Shown one piece after another: positions 7,447 to 16,734 of a stretch of 32,055 nucleotides of DNA; position 1 is the stretch's first letter; the number at the start of each line of letters is the position of its first letter. The stretch covers positions 1 through 32,055 of the forward strand of contig JAFAFV010000153.1 in the NCBI GenBank assembly GCA_023423285.1, in the 5' to 3' direction. The position numbers and the translations under genes are program-made. The notes beneath the pieces are model-generated. The model was not told the DNA's origin and did not search any database. It saw only the letters and a list, made by a program, of their open reading frames with translations. Source of the DNA: Bacteroidota bacterium. Lineage in GTDB: Bacteria; Bacteroidota; Bacteroidia; Chitinophagales; Chitinophagaceae.

Positions 7447-7962
7447 ATGAAAAATGTATTGTATTGCCTTACAATCATAGTGCTGCTTGCGTCCTGCTGG
7501 AAACAAAAACAGGAAGAAGTGCTGGGCTATGCTCCCGTGTATGGCAATGAAGCTGAAATGAAAACCGTTAGCCTTACTACGGCACAACCTGTGGAAAACG
7601 GCGGAAAAATCTACGTGTTCAACAACCTGCTTTACCAGGTAGAAGCCGGCAAAGGCATTCATATAACTGACATTTCAAACCCCGAAAACCCTGTAAAGAA
7701 AGGCTTTTTAAAAGTATCGGGCGCGCAGGAACTGGCCATTAAAGACAACCTTATTTTTACCAACAATATGCGTGACCTTGTGATTGTAAGGATCGAAAAC
7801 AATACAGCCACAACCGTACGCAGGCTGCAAGACAGTTTCAAAGCATTGTTTACCGTCACGCGCCCGCCTGAAAGGGGCAAATTTGAATGCCCAGACCCTT
7901 CAAAAGGAACCATAATTGGCTGGCAAAAGAAAACGCTTATAAATCCGGCCTGTACCTACTAA
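7447..7962 (+). CDS. Lipoprotein with LVIVD-like repeats (short)
   Basis: A 171-aa secreted lipoprotein. A hydrophobic signal ends in the lipobox LLASC, predicting lipidation at Cys17 and outer-membrane anchoring. The mature part has beta-rich LVIVD-type units, for example HITDISNPENPVKKG and DLVIVRIEN, similar to repeats that form propellers in larger proteins. The tail contains ECPDPSKG and a late Cys. It precedes a second LVIVD lipoprotein by 30 bases, so the pair is likely co-transcribed. With only about two repeats it is too short for a full propeller and may assemble with a partner; that is inference. Confidence 0.75.
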   Translation: MKNVLYCLTIIVLLASCWKQKQEEVLGYAPVYGNEAEMKTVSLTTAQPVENGGKIYVFNNLLYQVEAGKGIHITDISNPENPVKKGFLKVSGAQELAIKDNLIFTNNMRDLVIVRIENNTATTVRRLQDSFKALFTVTRPPERGKFECPDPSKGTIIGWQKKTLINPACTY

Positions 7963-7992
7963 CCCATTGCTAACCCTTATAAAAAATCTGAA

Positions 7993-8751
7993 ATGAAAAA
8001 AGCTTTACATCTCCTATGTGTTACTGCCGGTTTTGCTGCACTGTTTATAGCCTGCGATAAACAAATGGACAATTCCCCTTCAGGCAATAACGGCCAGGGC
8101 GGCTCCACTGCCCGTATGACCCTATGGAATAATTACCTGTACATTGTAAACAATTCAGAGTTGCAAACCTATGATGTAACGAACCCTTCGCAGGCAGTGC
8201 TGCTCAACAGCCAAAATGTGGGATGGAACATTGAAACCATTTTTCCTTACAGAGATAAGTTATTCATTGGCTCTCAAACCGGCATGTTTGTGTTTGACAA
8301 CAGCAACCCTAAAAGTCCCAAATTACAGGGTCAGGCCCAGCACCTGCGCGCTTGCGACCCGGTTGTGGCCGATGACGATCATGCGTATGTAACGCTGCGC
8401 AGCAACAGCAATGGATGCGGCGGCACTTTAAACCAGTTGAACATTTATAATATTTCAGGTGTGAAGATCATGTCGCCCCAACTTGTGAGTACACTTAACA
8501 TGCCAGAGCCGAATGGCCTGGGAAGTAGAGGAAATATACTATACATCTGCATGGGAGCAGCAGGGCTGAATGTGGTGGATATAACAGATAAAACCAAACC
8601 CAAAGTGATTAAAACAATCAACGATGATGAAATTTATATTGATGTAATACCCTATAATGATGTGCTGATAGCTTATGTACAGGGTGGCATTGTACTATTC
8701 GACATCAGCAATCCGGTTGAACCCGTAAAACAATCTACCATTAAAAATTGA
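7993..8751 (+). CDS. Lipoprotein with LVIVD repeats (propeller-like)
   Basis: A 252-aa lipoprotein with a signal peptide ending in the lipobox LFIAC, then a Ser/Gly/Asn-rich linker (about residues 25-40). The body has at least four LVIVD-type units, recognisable by YDVTNPSQAV, VFDNSNPKSPKL, VVDITDKTKPKV and LFDISNPVEPVK, each about 40-60 residues apart, consistent with a surface beta-propeller. No catalytic residues are recognised. It follows the shorter LVIVD lipoprotein with a 30-base gap and precedes an outer-membrane barrel. The two proteins are related but not close copies, which suggests an old duplication. Confidence 0.8.
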   Translation: MKKALHLLCVTAGFAALFIACDKQMDNSPSGNNGQGGSTARMTLWNNYLYIVNNSELQTYDVTNPSQAVLLNSQNVGWNIETIFPYRDKLFIGSQTGMFVFDNSNPKSPKLQGQAQHLRACDPVVADDDHAYVTLRSNSNGCGGTLNQLNIYNISGVKIMSPQLVSTLNMPEPNGLGSRGNILYICMGAAGLNVVDITDKTKPKVIKTINDDEIYIDVIPYNDVLIAYVQGGIVLFDISNPVEPVKQSTIKN

Positions 8752-8914
8752 TGCGATGAAACTGCCTGAGATATTGGTTTTAAAAAAAATCTTATGAAAT
8801 GAGCCATTAGAATGTTTCAAACGAACAGGGAATGATCCCGATTGCAATTGCGATGGCGAATTCCATGTGACAATAAAAAACAGCTGCGTAGCAGCGCAAT
8901 AAAAAAACATACAC

Positions 8915-9823
8915 ATGAATAAAATAATATTAGTATTGCTGTTAACAATGTTTTGCACCAACATTTATGCGCAGGATGTGATTTATATAAACCCCAGGGA
9001 AGTGGGCAGACCTGCGCCGCCGCAACCCAAGTGGATGCCTGCCAGACCTTTGAAGGATGGCGCCATCAGGGTAGATAACCCCGAGGCAAAAATGATCATG
9101 GGGAAAGTAACAGAAATTACGCCTGCGTTTATTTTTTATAAAAAAGATAGCGATGGAGCGTTATATACTACACCAGTTGCAAATATTGACTCGGTGATTT
9201 TTGAAAACGGTATGGTACAAAAATTTACCCGCGAATCAAGAATGCCGGATTATAAAATAAGGGATCGCAGAGAGTACGGTAACCTGGGCACAAGTATCAT
9301 TTCGGGCTACTTTGGTGTGTTTACCCACCGTGTGCGTTTTTTAGACTGGAGCGGACAGAACGATCCTGATTATACACCTTTTGTAAAAACAGGACTCGCT
9401 TATGAAAAACTCTTTTTGAAAGATAGGCTCGGGTTAGAAATAGCTCCGTTTATTGCCATCAATAAAAAGGGTTATGGTGGCGTATTACAAGCTAAATTCT
9501 ATCCTAAAAATTATGGCCGTTTTCGAATGGGCATGGGCCCCTTTTATACCTTGTATGTTCGTGATAAAATGACCACGTATTTCAATAATGCGGATTGGTA
9601 CACTATGACAATTAACCGGCAGGTAGCCATGTCGGTAATCGGATTTGGCCTTCAATTACAGTCTCATGTTGACAGAAACTGGCTTGTGGCTTTTAATGCA
9701 AGTATTGGCGGCGTAGTGCTTGGTCATACTGATCAAAATAAAAACTACCCGGGATTTACTGCTTCTTCAGCAAGAGGAACAGGCCAGGGCGAACTGAGAT
9801 TAGGAATTGGATACCGGTTTTAA
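8915..9823 (+). CDS. Outer-membrane beta-barrel protein, function unknown
   Basis: A 302-aa exported protein. The signal peptide (MNKIILVLLLTMFCTNIYA) is followed by a proline-rich segment and a small beta domain (GKVTEITPAFIFYKK, then VANIDSVIF), a module I associate with Bacteroidota exported proteins. From about residue 110 alternating hydrophobic/polar strands rich in Tyr, Phe and Gly run to the C-terminal GIGYRF, whose final Phe is the usual signal for barrel insertion by the BAM complex. The substrate is unknown. It sits between two lipoprotein genes on the same strand, 163 bases after the LVIVD gene. Confidence 0.75.
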   Translation: MNKIILVLLLTMFCTNIYAQDVIYINPREVGRPAPPQPKWMPARPLKDGAIRVDNPEAKMIMGKVTEITPAFIFYKKDSDGALYTTPVANIDSVIFENGMVQKFTRESRMPDYKIRDRREYGNLGTSIISGYFGVFTHRVRFLDWSGQNDPDYTPFVKTGLAYEKLFLKDRLGLEIAPFIAINKKGYGGVLQAKFYPKNYGRFRMGMGPFYTLYVRDKMTTYFNNADWYTMTINRQVAMSVIGFGLQLQSHVDRNWLVAFNASIGGVVLGHTDQNKNYPGFTASSARGTGQGELRLGIGYRF

Positions 9824-9852
9824 ATATATCTTTAAAATAAAATAATATACCA

Positions 9853-10200
9853 ATGAAAGCGCTATTAATGATTATTCTAACATTTCTCTTGGCGGGCTGC
9901 GTAAAACCCATCGGTACAATTGGCGCTGATGCGCCACCCTGCATCAGAGCACTGATTATTGAAATGCAAAAAGAAGCCGTGAGAAACCCGCCTGCATCTG
10001 TGTGGCAATATGAATACAATGGGCAAACAGTATATTACATACCTCCTTACTGTTGTGACATGTATGGAACGCTGTACAACAGCAACTGTGAAATCATCTG
10101 CCACCCTGATGGCGGCTTCACCGGTAAAGGTGACGGCCGTTGTACTGATTTTTCAAGCAAGAGAAAAAATGAAAAATTAATATGGAAAGATAACAGGTAG
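9853..10200 (+). CDS. DUF6970 domain lipoprotein
   Basis: A 115-aa lipoprotein with signal peptide and lipobox LLAGC (Cys17). The mature domain matches my recollection of DUF6970: a starting CIRALI helix, a YEYNGQTVYYIPPYCCD strand pair with adjacent cysteines, and a CHPDGGFTGKGDGRC loop near the end. Five cysteines in the mature domain suggest disulfides in the periplasm. It lies 29 bases after the outer-membrane barrel gene, so co-transcription is likely. It ends 5 bases from the converging SIMPL gene, leaving no room for a separate terminator. Confidence 0.75.
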   Translation: MKALLMIILTFLLAGCVKPIGTIGADAPPCIRALIIEMQKEAVRNPPASVWQYEYNGQTVYYIPPYCCDMYGTLYNSNCEIICHPDGGFTGKGDGRCTDFSSKRKNEKLIWKDNR

Positions 10201-10205
10201 CAGTA

Positions 10206-10982
10206 TTACCGCACGTTACACTCCAGGTTCACGGTAATGCTTGCTGTTTTATTTTTTGATGTGGTGTTGAAGGCTCCCCCGTAGCTGTAATCTTCATTGC
10301 TATTTTGGCCCGTGATCTGAAAAATACCCATATTGGCCCTATTTACACCTGATACACTACCGCCTGTATTTTTTGCTATGATCTCGGCACGTTTTTTTGC
10401 ATCCTCAGCAGCTTTTGCCAGTAGGTCAAGCTTCAAATCAGCAAGCTTGGTATAAAAATACAAAGGCTCAGGAGAGTTCAGTTCAATGCCAGTTTCGATG
10501 AGTTCGGTTATTTCCCGGGAAAGCGCTTCTACCTTAGGAATGTCGCTCGATTCTACTTTTACTGTTTGTGTAAGCGTGTACCCTGCAAAATCATTACCCG
10601 TAATCCTGCCTTCTTCATTGTACCTTGTGCTGTATTGCCTGTCTATCTTTACAGATGAAAAAATAATTTCCTTTTCGGTAATCCCTTTTCGTTTCAGGTA
10701 ATTTTTAATATTATTCTCGTCCTGCTTTAACTGTGCATAGGCGTCACGCAGTTCAAAAGCAGTGCGGTTGTAATTGCCGTTCCAGGCAATAAGATCGCTT
10801 GTAAAATTTGTTTCGGCACTGCCGGTTACCCGGATGATTCGCCTTTCTTTAAACTTGTATTTATAGGCGCTACCCAAAATTAAAGCGCCAATAATAATGC
10901 AAATGCCAACAATGGCAAGTCCTATAAAACTGCGCGAGTGCAAAAAATTGTTCACGGTGTTTTCTTTGGATGTTGTATTCAT
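10206..10982 (-). CDS. SIMPL (DUF541) domain protein
   Basis: A 258-aa membrane-anchored protein. One N-terminal transmembrane helix (about residues 18-40) is followed by the SIMPL/DUF541 domain, seen in IIRVTGSAETNFTSDLI, the central FAGYTLTQTVKVE segment, the LAKAAEDAKKRAEIIA helix and the closing SITVNLECNV strand. The SIMPL fold is linked to envelope functions in several bacteria, and the precise biochemical role is not established. It is downstream of the TlpA gene on the same strand after 47 bases and may share its transcript. It converges on the DUF6970 lipoprotein gene. Confidence 0.9.
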   Translation of the reverse strand: MNTTSKENTVNNFLHSRSFIGLAIVGICIIIGALILGSAYKYKFKERRIIRVTGSAETNFTSDLIAWNGNYNRTAFELRDAYAQLKQDENNIKNYLKRKGITEKEIIFSSVKIDRQYSTRYNEEGRITGNDFAGYTLTQTVKVESSDIPKVEALSREITELIETGIELNSPEPLYFYTKLADLKLDLLAKAAEDAKKRAEIIAKNTGGSVSGVNRANMGIFQITGQNSNEDYSYGGAFNTTSKNKTASITVNLECNVR

Positions 10983-11029
10983 TACGTTATATGTTTTTCA
11001 ATTGATGATATTGAGATTTAAAAGGCTGC

Positions 11030-12925
11030 TTAGTTAGCCAGCTCGATCATAGCAGGTAACTTTTTTAGCAGAGATTCCTCACCGCCAAAACCCACATCTT
11101 TGAATTTTATATTACCGTCTTTGCCCAGGATAAATTTTGTGGGAATACCTTCCACTTTAAAACTACTCACCACTTTATCATCCAGATCCATCAGCACGTG
11201 AAAATCTCTGTATCCCCTCTTCTCAATAAAGTTCTGCACCAGTTCTGTTTCATTATCTTCATTTTGCCAGGTGTCAATAAATAAAAATTTCACACCGGGA
11301 TTGTCCTTGTATTTGTTGACCATTTTCTGCATGCCCGGCATAGAAGCGATACAAGGTCCGCACCAGGTGGCCCAAAAGTCAACCACAACGGTTTTGCCTT
11401 TCAGGTCGGCAATATTTACCGTGTTGCCCGCCAGGTCTTTTAAAGTAAACTTTGGTGTAGGTTCGTTCAGCATTTCTTTTCTCAGATCAGCAACCAATTT
11501 TTGATGCGCCTCTTTTTCAAGCGCTGCTATGTATTCATCAAAACCGACTTCGGATTTTTGTTGCTTAATATAAAGTCTTTTTAAAATGTCGTTGATCGTT
11601 GCGTCAGATTTTCCATCTTTTACAAACTGCTCCAGTTTAGGTTTATATTTTGTTGGTGACATCGCACGTTCGGCTATCAAAGCATAGGTTTTATTTTGAT
11701 CAACATCCTGCCCTCTGTTAATTGCGTACGCAGCTTCCGTGGCATACTGTAAGGCTTTTTTATAATTCCCCATTCGGTATAAAACCATTGCGTATGTATC
11801 GGCATAAGTGGCGTAAGTGTTTTTGTTATACTCTATCCATTCTTTATATGTCATCATATTAGGCTGCCGACCGGATGGCCTTTTTAAGTTAGTCCTTGCA
11901 TAGATTACACTCTGTCTTGAGGACTCCTCAGCGAGTTCCAAATTTGTACTGTCTTCCTGCATTTTCCAGGCAGCAGAGTTCATTAAACTATATTTCTGTA
12001 TATCATCATCCATTGCAGATACTACCTCTCTGAATTTTGCCCAGTTTTTATGGCTTGAGTAAGATCTTGCAAGATTTGCTGATACAAAATCCTTCATTTT
12101 ACTATACTTCTTTTCTATAGGGGCATTTGCTATTAATTTTTTAACATCGCTTAGTAAAATTTCCTTTTTATTTATATCACTTTCCTTCATTACAATCTCG
12201 TTAAAGTCATCTTGGTCATGAAGATCAAATATCCCTTCTTCCATTTTTAATCTGCTCATTAACGCCGACTGCTGATTTAGTTTTAAAAATCCGTACAATC
12301 TTTCTACCTTTCTATAATCAGATCTTTTTTTAAGAGTATCGCGAAGCATTTTCTCAATCTCTGACTGGATTGAATTAGAACCCTTCTCTTTATCCGCCCT
12401 ATACAATTTAGACAGATAACTCATAAAATATTTTTCTTTATTCTCAGGATATAATTCAAATTCTTTATCAAACTGCTTTACAGCCATTTTACTATTCGAC
12501 TTCATATTAAGTCTGTAAGGGCCATAAAAATCTAAAAAATTTGCTGCAGCAGCATAACTGCCTATTTTAACCTTGTCTTTATCATATAGATTGATTAAGT
12601 AACCGCTATCGCTATTATTATCATACATATTTCCCTCTTTAAAACTGAGGGCTACAAAAGTGTATGAAGTATCGGTTTTTATTTTCCCAGATAATTTTCC
12701 ATATTCACGTTTGAGGTCAATATTTTCAATACTCATCCAGCCAGAAGAGTCTTTTATCACAAATGCTTCGGGTATTTTTAAAGTTCCAGCCAAATCACCC
12801 GAAGGTGTGTACGTAAAACTTATTTCATTACCCGCTTTGGGCTTTTCAGGAGTGTAAGAAAAATTACTTTGAGCAAATGCAGTAACAGCGAAGAATAGAG
12901 GAACACTTAACAAAAAATTTTTCAT
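11030..12925 (-). CDS. TlpA-family thioredoxin-like protein, large
   Basis: A 631-aa exported thiol-disulfide protein. The signal peptide (MKNFLLSVPLFFAVTAFAQ) is followed by a beta-rich N-terminal domain, a long helical repeat region (about residues 130-470, TPR-like with YRMGNYKKALQYATEA) and a C-terminal TlpA/ResA thioredoxin domain. The active site is FWATWCGPC with redox cysteines Cys522 and Cys525. The cis-proline region is KVEGIPTKF. It probably acts in the periplasm reducing or isomerising disulfides; the partner is unknown. Such long TlpA proteins are common in Bacteroidota. It diverges from the TonB-receptor-like gene across 143 bases. Confidence 0.92.
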   Translation of the reverse strand: MKNFLLSVPLFFAVTAFAQSNFSYTPEKPKAGNEISFTYTPSGDLAGTLKIPEAFVIKDSSGWMSIENIDLKREYGKLSGKIKTDTSYTFVALSFKEGNMYDNNSDSGYLINLYDKDKVKIGSYAAAANFLDFYGPYRLNMKSNSKMAVKQFDKEFELYPENKEKYFMSYLSKLYRADKEKGSNSIQSEIEKMLRDTLKKRSDYRKVERLYGFLKLNQQSALMSRLKMEEGIFDLHDQDDFNEIVMKESDINKKEILLSDVKKLIANAPIEKKYSKMKDFVSANLARSYSSHKNWAKFREVVSAMDDDIQKYSLMNSAAWKMQEDSTNLELAEESSRQSVIYARTNLKRPSGRQPNMMTYKEWIEYNKNTYATYADTYAMVLYRMGNYKKALQYATEAAYAINRGQDVDQNKTYALIAERAMSPTKYKPKLEQFVKDGKSDATINDILKRLYIKQQKSEVGFDEYIAALEKEAHQKLVADLRKEMLNEPTPKFTLKDLAGNTVNIADLKGKTVVVDFWATWCGPCIASMPGMQKMVNKYKDNPGVKFLFIDTWQNEDNETELVQNFIEKRGYRDFHVLMDLDDKVVSSFKVEGIPTKFILGKDGNIKFKDVGFGGEESLLKKLPAMIELAN

Positions 12926-13068
12926 GCCGTAATATTAAGAATAATGAAGTCTAAATTAGATAACCTTATTGACAAGTGACAGGATTAGTAGTTAATTATT
13001 TTTAAATATAAATTATTATCTTAAACTTTGTAAGCTATTGTGAGTACAATAAGTAGCGCAGTGTTACC

Positions 13069-15546
13069 GTGACAAGAGTTATAATTAGTATTTTTTTGAT
13101 CATTACTTTCTGCAACAATGTCCTTTCTCAAAACAACAGCATAAAGGGTATTATCGCGGGCAATGTTATTGACACTACCACCGGCGCCCCCGTTGCCGGA
13201 ACCACTATAAATCTTATTCCATTACAGGATACTACTGCTACTCAATCGTATGTAGCAAACGAGCAAGGTGCTTTTGAGATACAGGGTGTAAAATTTGGTT
13301 ACTACAGTTTGCAATTTTCATCAATAGGCTTTTCAAAAATCAAACTGGATAGTATCCACTTTAGGGCTGAGCGTTATGATTTTAATCTGGGAGATATAAA
13401 GATGTATCCTGAAGCAAGCGAGTTAGAGACAGTGATTGTGTATGCTGAAAAGCCATTGGTAGAATACAAAGAAGGCACTGTTATTTATAATGTGGGTGAA
13501 TCTGTATTGAGCGCAACATCCAGCACTGTGGAACTTTTAAAAACGATGCCTCTGATTTCAAATGATGCTAACGGCAAAATTTTACTAAAGGGAAAAGAAC
13601 CGAGAATATTGATAGATGGCAAACCCACAAACCTTAGTGGAGATCAACTGAACGACCTTTTGGAAGCAATGCCTGGGGGAATGATTGATAAAATAGAATT
13701 GCAGACTACACCGCCTCCGGAGTATGCCTCAGAAAGCGGAGGCGTTATTAATATTATTACAAAGAAAGGTAAAGTAGGTGCTACCGCAAGAGTAAATGCT
13801 TATGTAGGAACACTTGGTGATGCAAATCTTTCGGGAACGATCAGTTATCGTAATAAAAAATGGGTGCTGCAAGCTACTGCTGGCGCGGCATACAGCCGGT
13901 TTAATTCTGAGTCCGAATCTACCAGGGAAACCATTTACTTTAATAAAGTAAATAAAGAAACGGTTGACAGTACCAATTTTCTAATCACGCGTACTAAAAG
14001 TATCAATAAAAACCTGAGGCCTAACATGCGGCTTTCCGCAGAATATGAAATCAATAAGCAAAGCCAGCTTAACGTCACTGCTGTATTAGGCTTCAGCGAT
14101 TTTAATAACACTAGCAAGAACTTCTACCAGAATCAAAATCGATTTAAGGAGGTTACAAAATATAATACTCGCGAGAATAGCAGCTATGGAACGTCACTCA
14201 CCCCAGCAATTACTACCAATTATCGCTGGCGCAATAAGAAAAATGCTAAAGAGGTACTGGATGTTTTGGGTTCATTTAGCTATGGCAATTACCATAATGA
14301 CCGACTTTTTTATCAGCGGTTTTTTAAACCAGATGGAACGTCAACAGGCGCTGATAGTACGGTAAAACAAATAAATGACAACAATAATTTCAACTGGGAA
14401 CTTCGCGCGTCTTATAATACACCGTTAGCCAAAAGCATTTTACTAAATACCGGCGCAACCATTAGCAGCGACCCATCTGCCAATGCACAATTGACGCAGA
14501 TTTATCAAAAAGCCACCGGAATGCTTACTACAGTTGATTCCATGAGCCCGGATTTTAAATACAGGCAAAATGTTTATACACTTCGCTCCGGCCTCACCAT
14601 CGACCTGCCCAAAACATGGCGCATTATTGCCGGCGTTCAGGTAGAAAATACAGGTATCATTTTCACATTCAGAGACAATAACAATAACCATAACAATGAT
14701 TATTGGAATATATTGCCGAATTTAACAGTGAGGAAAGAATGGAGGCCGTCGGGTTTAAGCACAGGCCTGTCTTATCGCAGAGGTATTAGAAGGCCAGGGC
14801 TGAGCCAGTTAAATCCCGCAGTGGATTACAGCAATCTTTACTCTATTCGTTTTGGCAATCCCACATTAACGCCACAATTGTCTGATAATTTTGATTGGAA
14901 TATGGGCTATTTTAAAACAAAATTCAACATAAATCTATCGCTCGGTTATAATTATGTAAAAGACATCATTCAGCAGGTGCGAGATCTGGTACCCGGTGAA
15001 AAAACACAGATTAGTTTTCAAAATATAACCGACCGTAAAGAATATGATGCCACGCTTATTGGCGGTTATACTTTTAGCAAAAAGATACGTATTAACTTTG
15101 GCGGTGGTTATTCTTTTAATCAGTATAGTGATTATGATAAGATCAATAATAAGTATAAAGACGGCGCCACATATTACGGGAGCCTGAACGGAAGTTATAT
15201 TATTACCGATAAAATTACTTTTGAAACCAACCTGCGTTATAATTCAATTGCCGATCCGCAAGGCCGTGCAAGGAGTACTCTCAAACAAATTCTGGGGCTG
15301 CAAACAAAATGGTTTAAAAAACGTGTAACGCTTAGCGTAACGGCAATTGATCCTTTCAAACAACAAGACTATACGGTTACAGCTTTTGGAAAGAATTTTA
15401 ATATCATTACAGATCACCTTACCTACACCAGAAATTTCAGAATTTCTGTTGCCTACAATTTAACAAAACCACCCGTCAGCCAGGCAACAAAGCAAAAGGC
15501 AGTCAGCAGCGCAGTAAAAAAAGCCGCTGCTAAAAAGAAGAAGTAG
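13069..15546 (+). CDS. TonB-dependent receptor-like outer membrane protein (OMP_b-brl_3 type)
   Basis: An 825-aa outer-membrane protein. A signal peptide (to about residue 21) is followed by a CarboxypepD_reg-like domain (about 25-115, GNVIDTTTGAPVAG and FSSIGFSKI), a plug-like domain (about 140-235, ILLKGKEPRILIDGKP and YASESGGVINIITKKG) and a long beta-barrel. Family members import or bind ligands at the outer membrane; the ligand is unknown and no SusD partner is present. The start is GTG at 13069 with no in-frame ATG that keeps the signal peptide. The barrel is followed by an Ala/Lys-rich tail (about the last 20 residues), so the final residue is not aromatic. A 6-bp hairpin TATTGT/ACAATA (13036-13051) lies in the presumed leader. 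Confidence 0.88.
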   Translation: MTRVIISIFLIITFCNNVLSQNNSIKGIIAGNVIDTTTGAPVAGTTINLIPLQDTTATQSYVANEQGAFEIQGVKFGYYSLQFSSIGFSKIKLDSIHFRAERYDFNLGDIKMYPEASELETVIVYAEKPLVEYKEGTVIYNVGESVLSATSSTVELLKTMPLISNDANGKILLKGKEPRILIDGKPTNLSGDQLNDLLEAMPGGMIDKIELQTTPPPEYASESGGVINIITKKGKVGATARVNAYVGTLGDANLSGTISYRNKKWVLQATAGAAYSRFNSESESTRETIYFNKVNKETVDSTNFLITRTKSINKNLRPNMRLSAEYEINKQSQLNVTAVLGFSDFNNTSKNFYQNQNRFKEVTKYNTRENSSYGTSLTPAITTNYRWRNKKNAKEVLDVLGSFSYGNYHNDRLFYQRFFKPDGTSTGADSTVKQINDNNNFNWELRASYNTPLAKSILLNTGATISSDPSANAQLTQIYQKATGMLTTVDSMSPDFKYRQNVYTLRSGLTIDLPKTWRIIAGVQVENTGIIFTFRDNNNNHNNDYWNILPNLTVRKEWRPSGLSTGLSYRRGIRRPGLSQLNPAVDYSNLYSIRFGNPTLTPQLSDNFDWNMGYFKTKFNINLSLGYNYVKDIIQQVRDLVPGEKTQISFQNITDRKEYDATLIGGYTFSKKIRINFGGGYSFNQYSDYDKINNKYKDGATYYGSLNGSYIITDKITFETNLRYNSIADPQGRARSTLKQILGLQTKWFKKRVTLSVTAIDPFKQQDYTVTAFGKNFNIITDHLTYTRNFRISVAYNLTKPPVSQATKQKAVSSAVKKAAAKKKK

Positions 15547-15682
15547 TAATGTAGCATACAACGGTAAGAGCTAGCCAAATGTGAATTAATTCAATCCGAA
15601 TAAAAACAATTACATCCAGAACCCAAAAAAAAGTAAGATATTAAGTTCATTAACTAATATCAGCATCTTTTAGTTGCATTAA

Positions 15683-16639
15683 CTATAATAAACTACAGCC
15701 TTTTATTGCTTCTTGCACTTTAGTAAGAACGTGAGTATCAACCATTTTAGTTGCAACATCTATCATATTAGAAAACGCAACATCTTGAGAAATACCATGT
15801 CCTATTATAACTGGTTTAGAAACACCCAGTACCGGAGTGCCTCCATAAACCTCAAAGTTAAATCTGTTAAAATACTCATTGTCAATATTTTGATTCTTCA
15901 CTATATCAAATATTGATTCTGCCATTTTAAGGATTATATTACCAGTAAACCCGTCGCATACGATAACATCAGCTTTATCATTAAAAGCATCCCTCCCTTC
16001 AATATTACCTATAAAATTTATTGACTTATTATTCTTAAGTAATTGATATGCAGCCTGCGTTAATAAATTTCCTTTGCTCTCTTCTTCACCTATGCTAAGC
16101 AAACCAACTTTAGGGCAATCAACTCCCAAAACTGTGTGAGAATAAACTGAACCCATTAGAGCAAATTGATTCAATTGTTCAGGTTTGCAATCTGTATTAA
16201 GGCCCACATCCAATAGCAGCCCCGTACCACCGTTTTGTTTGGGGATTATAGAAGAAATGGTTGGCCGTAAAACACCCTCTACAGCTTTAATGCTGAACAG
16301 CGCGCCAACAAGCATAGCACCGGTATTGCCTGCGCTGATAAAAGCGTCGGTAGCACCAGCCGCAAGATGGCTAAACCCCACCGCTATAGATGACTGCTGT
16401 TTTTCTTTGAACGCTTTGGTAGGCGGTTCGTGCATATCAATCACCTGCGGGGTGTGAACAACTGTGTAATTACTATCAGAAATGTTATACATGGCAAGCA
16501 GCGGGGTTATTTCCTCACTGTTGCCAAATAAACTCAGGTGAATATTTTGTGACTGGTTAGCTTTTAGGTAGGTTTCAATTCCTTTAACGGCTTCAAGCGG
16601 CGCATAATCTCCGCCCATCATGTCAATACCAATATTCAT
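15683..16639 (-). CDS. plsX: Phosphate acyltransferase PlsX
   Basis: Makes acyl-phosphate from acyl-ACP, the first step of the PlsX/PlsY route to phosphatidic acid, as a peripheral membrane enzyme. At 318 aa it has normal length. The N-terminus NIGIDMMGGDYAP is the family signature. LLDVGLNTDC, VGLLSIGEEESKGN, GNIEGRDAF and VCDGFTGNIILK follow in the expected order. The ATG at 16639 is chosen because it gives the conserved start; a further upstream codon (16675) would add 12 unconserved hydrophobic residues overlapping the hairpin. It is the last gene of DUF177-rpmF-plsX. The fabH gene often found next is absent here. Confidence 0.96.
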   Translation of the reverse strand: MNIGIDMMGGDYAPLEAVKGIETYLKANQSQNIHLSLFGNSEEITPLLAMYNISDSNYTVVHTPQVIDMHEPPTKAFKEKQQSSIAVGFSHLAAGATDAFISAGNTGAMLVGALFSIKAVEGVLRPTISSIIPKQNGGTGLLLDVGLNTDCKPEQLNQFALMGSVYSHTVLGVDCPKVGLLSIGEEESKGNLLTQAAYQLLKNNKSINFIGNIEGRDAFNDKADVIVCDGFTGNIILKMAESIFDIVKNQNIDNEYFNRFNFEVYGGTPVLGVSKPVIIGHGISQDVAFSNMIDVATKMVDTHVLTKVQEAIKGCSLL

Positions 16640-16652
16640 AAGCACTAAAAGT

Positions 16653-16701
16653 AAAAAAATTCCAAATACAGCCAACCTAAGGGTTAGAAATGTATTTGGA
16701 A
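16653..16701 (-). terminator. Terminator-like hairpin between rpmF and plsX (possible attenuator)
   Basis: On the minus strand TTCCAAATACA (16701-16691) pairs perfectly with TGTATTTGGAA (16670-16660), 11 base pairs, with a 20-base loop that contains a further 4-bp stem (AACC/GGTT). Seven T residues follow directly (16659-16653). This is the layout of an intrinsic terminator, although the stem is AT-rich. It lies after rpmF and only about a dozen bases before the plsX start, so partial termination could set the ratio of L32 to PlsX. Confidence 0.5.
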
Positions 16702-16734
16702 ATAAAGAATTTAGTAAAGCGTTAAAAAGCCGTT

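Noticed and set aside
8883..8895. Hairpin GCTGC-GTA-GCAGC in the gap before the outer-membrane barrel gene
   Set aside because: Only 5 bp with a 3-base loop. The nearby T run exists only on the minus strand, where no gene would need a terminator.
13036..13051. Small inverted repeat TATTGT/ACAATA upstream of the TonB-receptor-like gene
   Set aside because: Six-base AT-rich arms are expected by chance in such DNA; no conserved regulatory motif is recognised.
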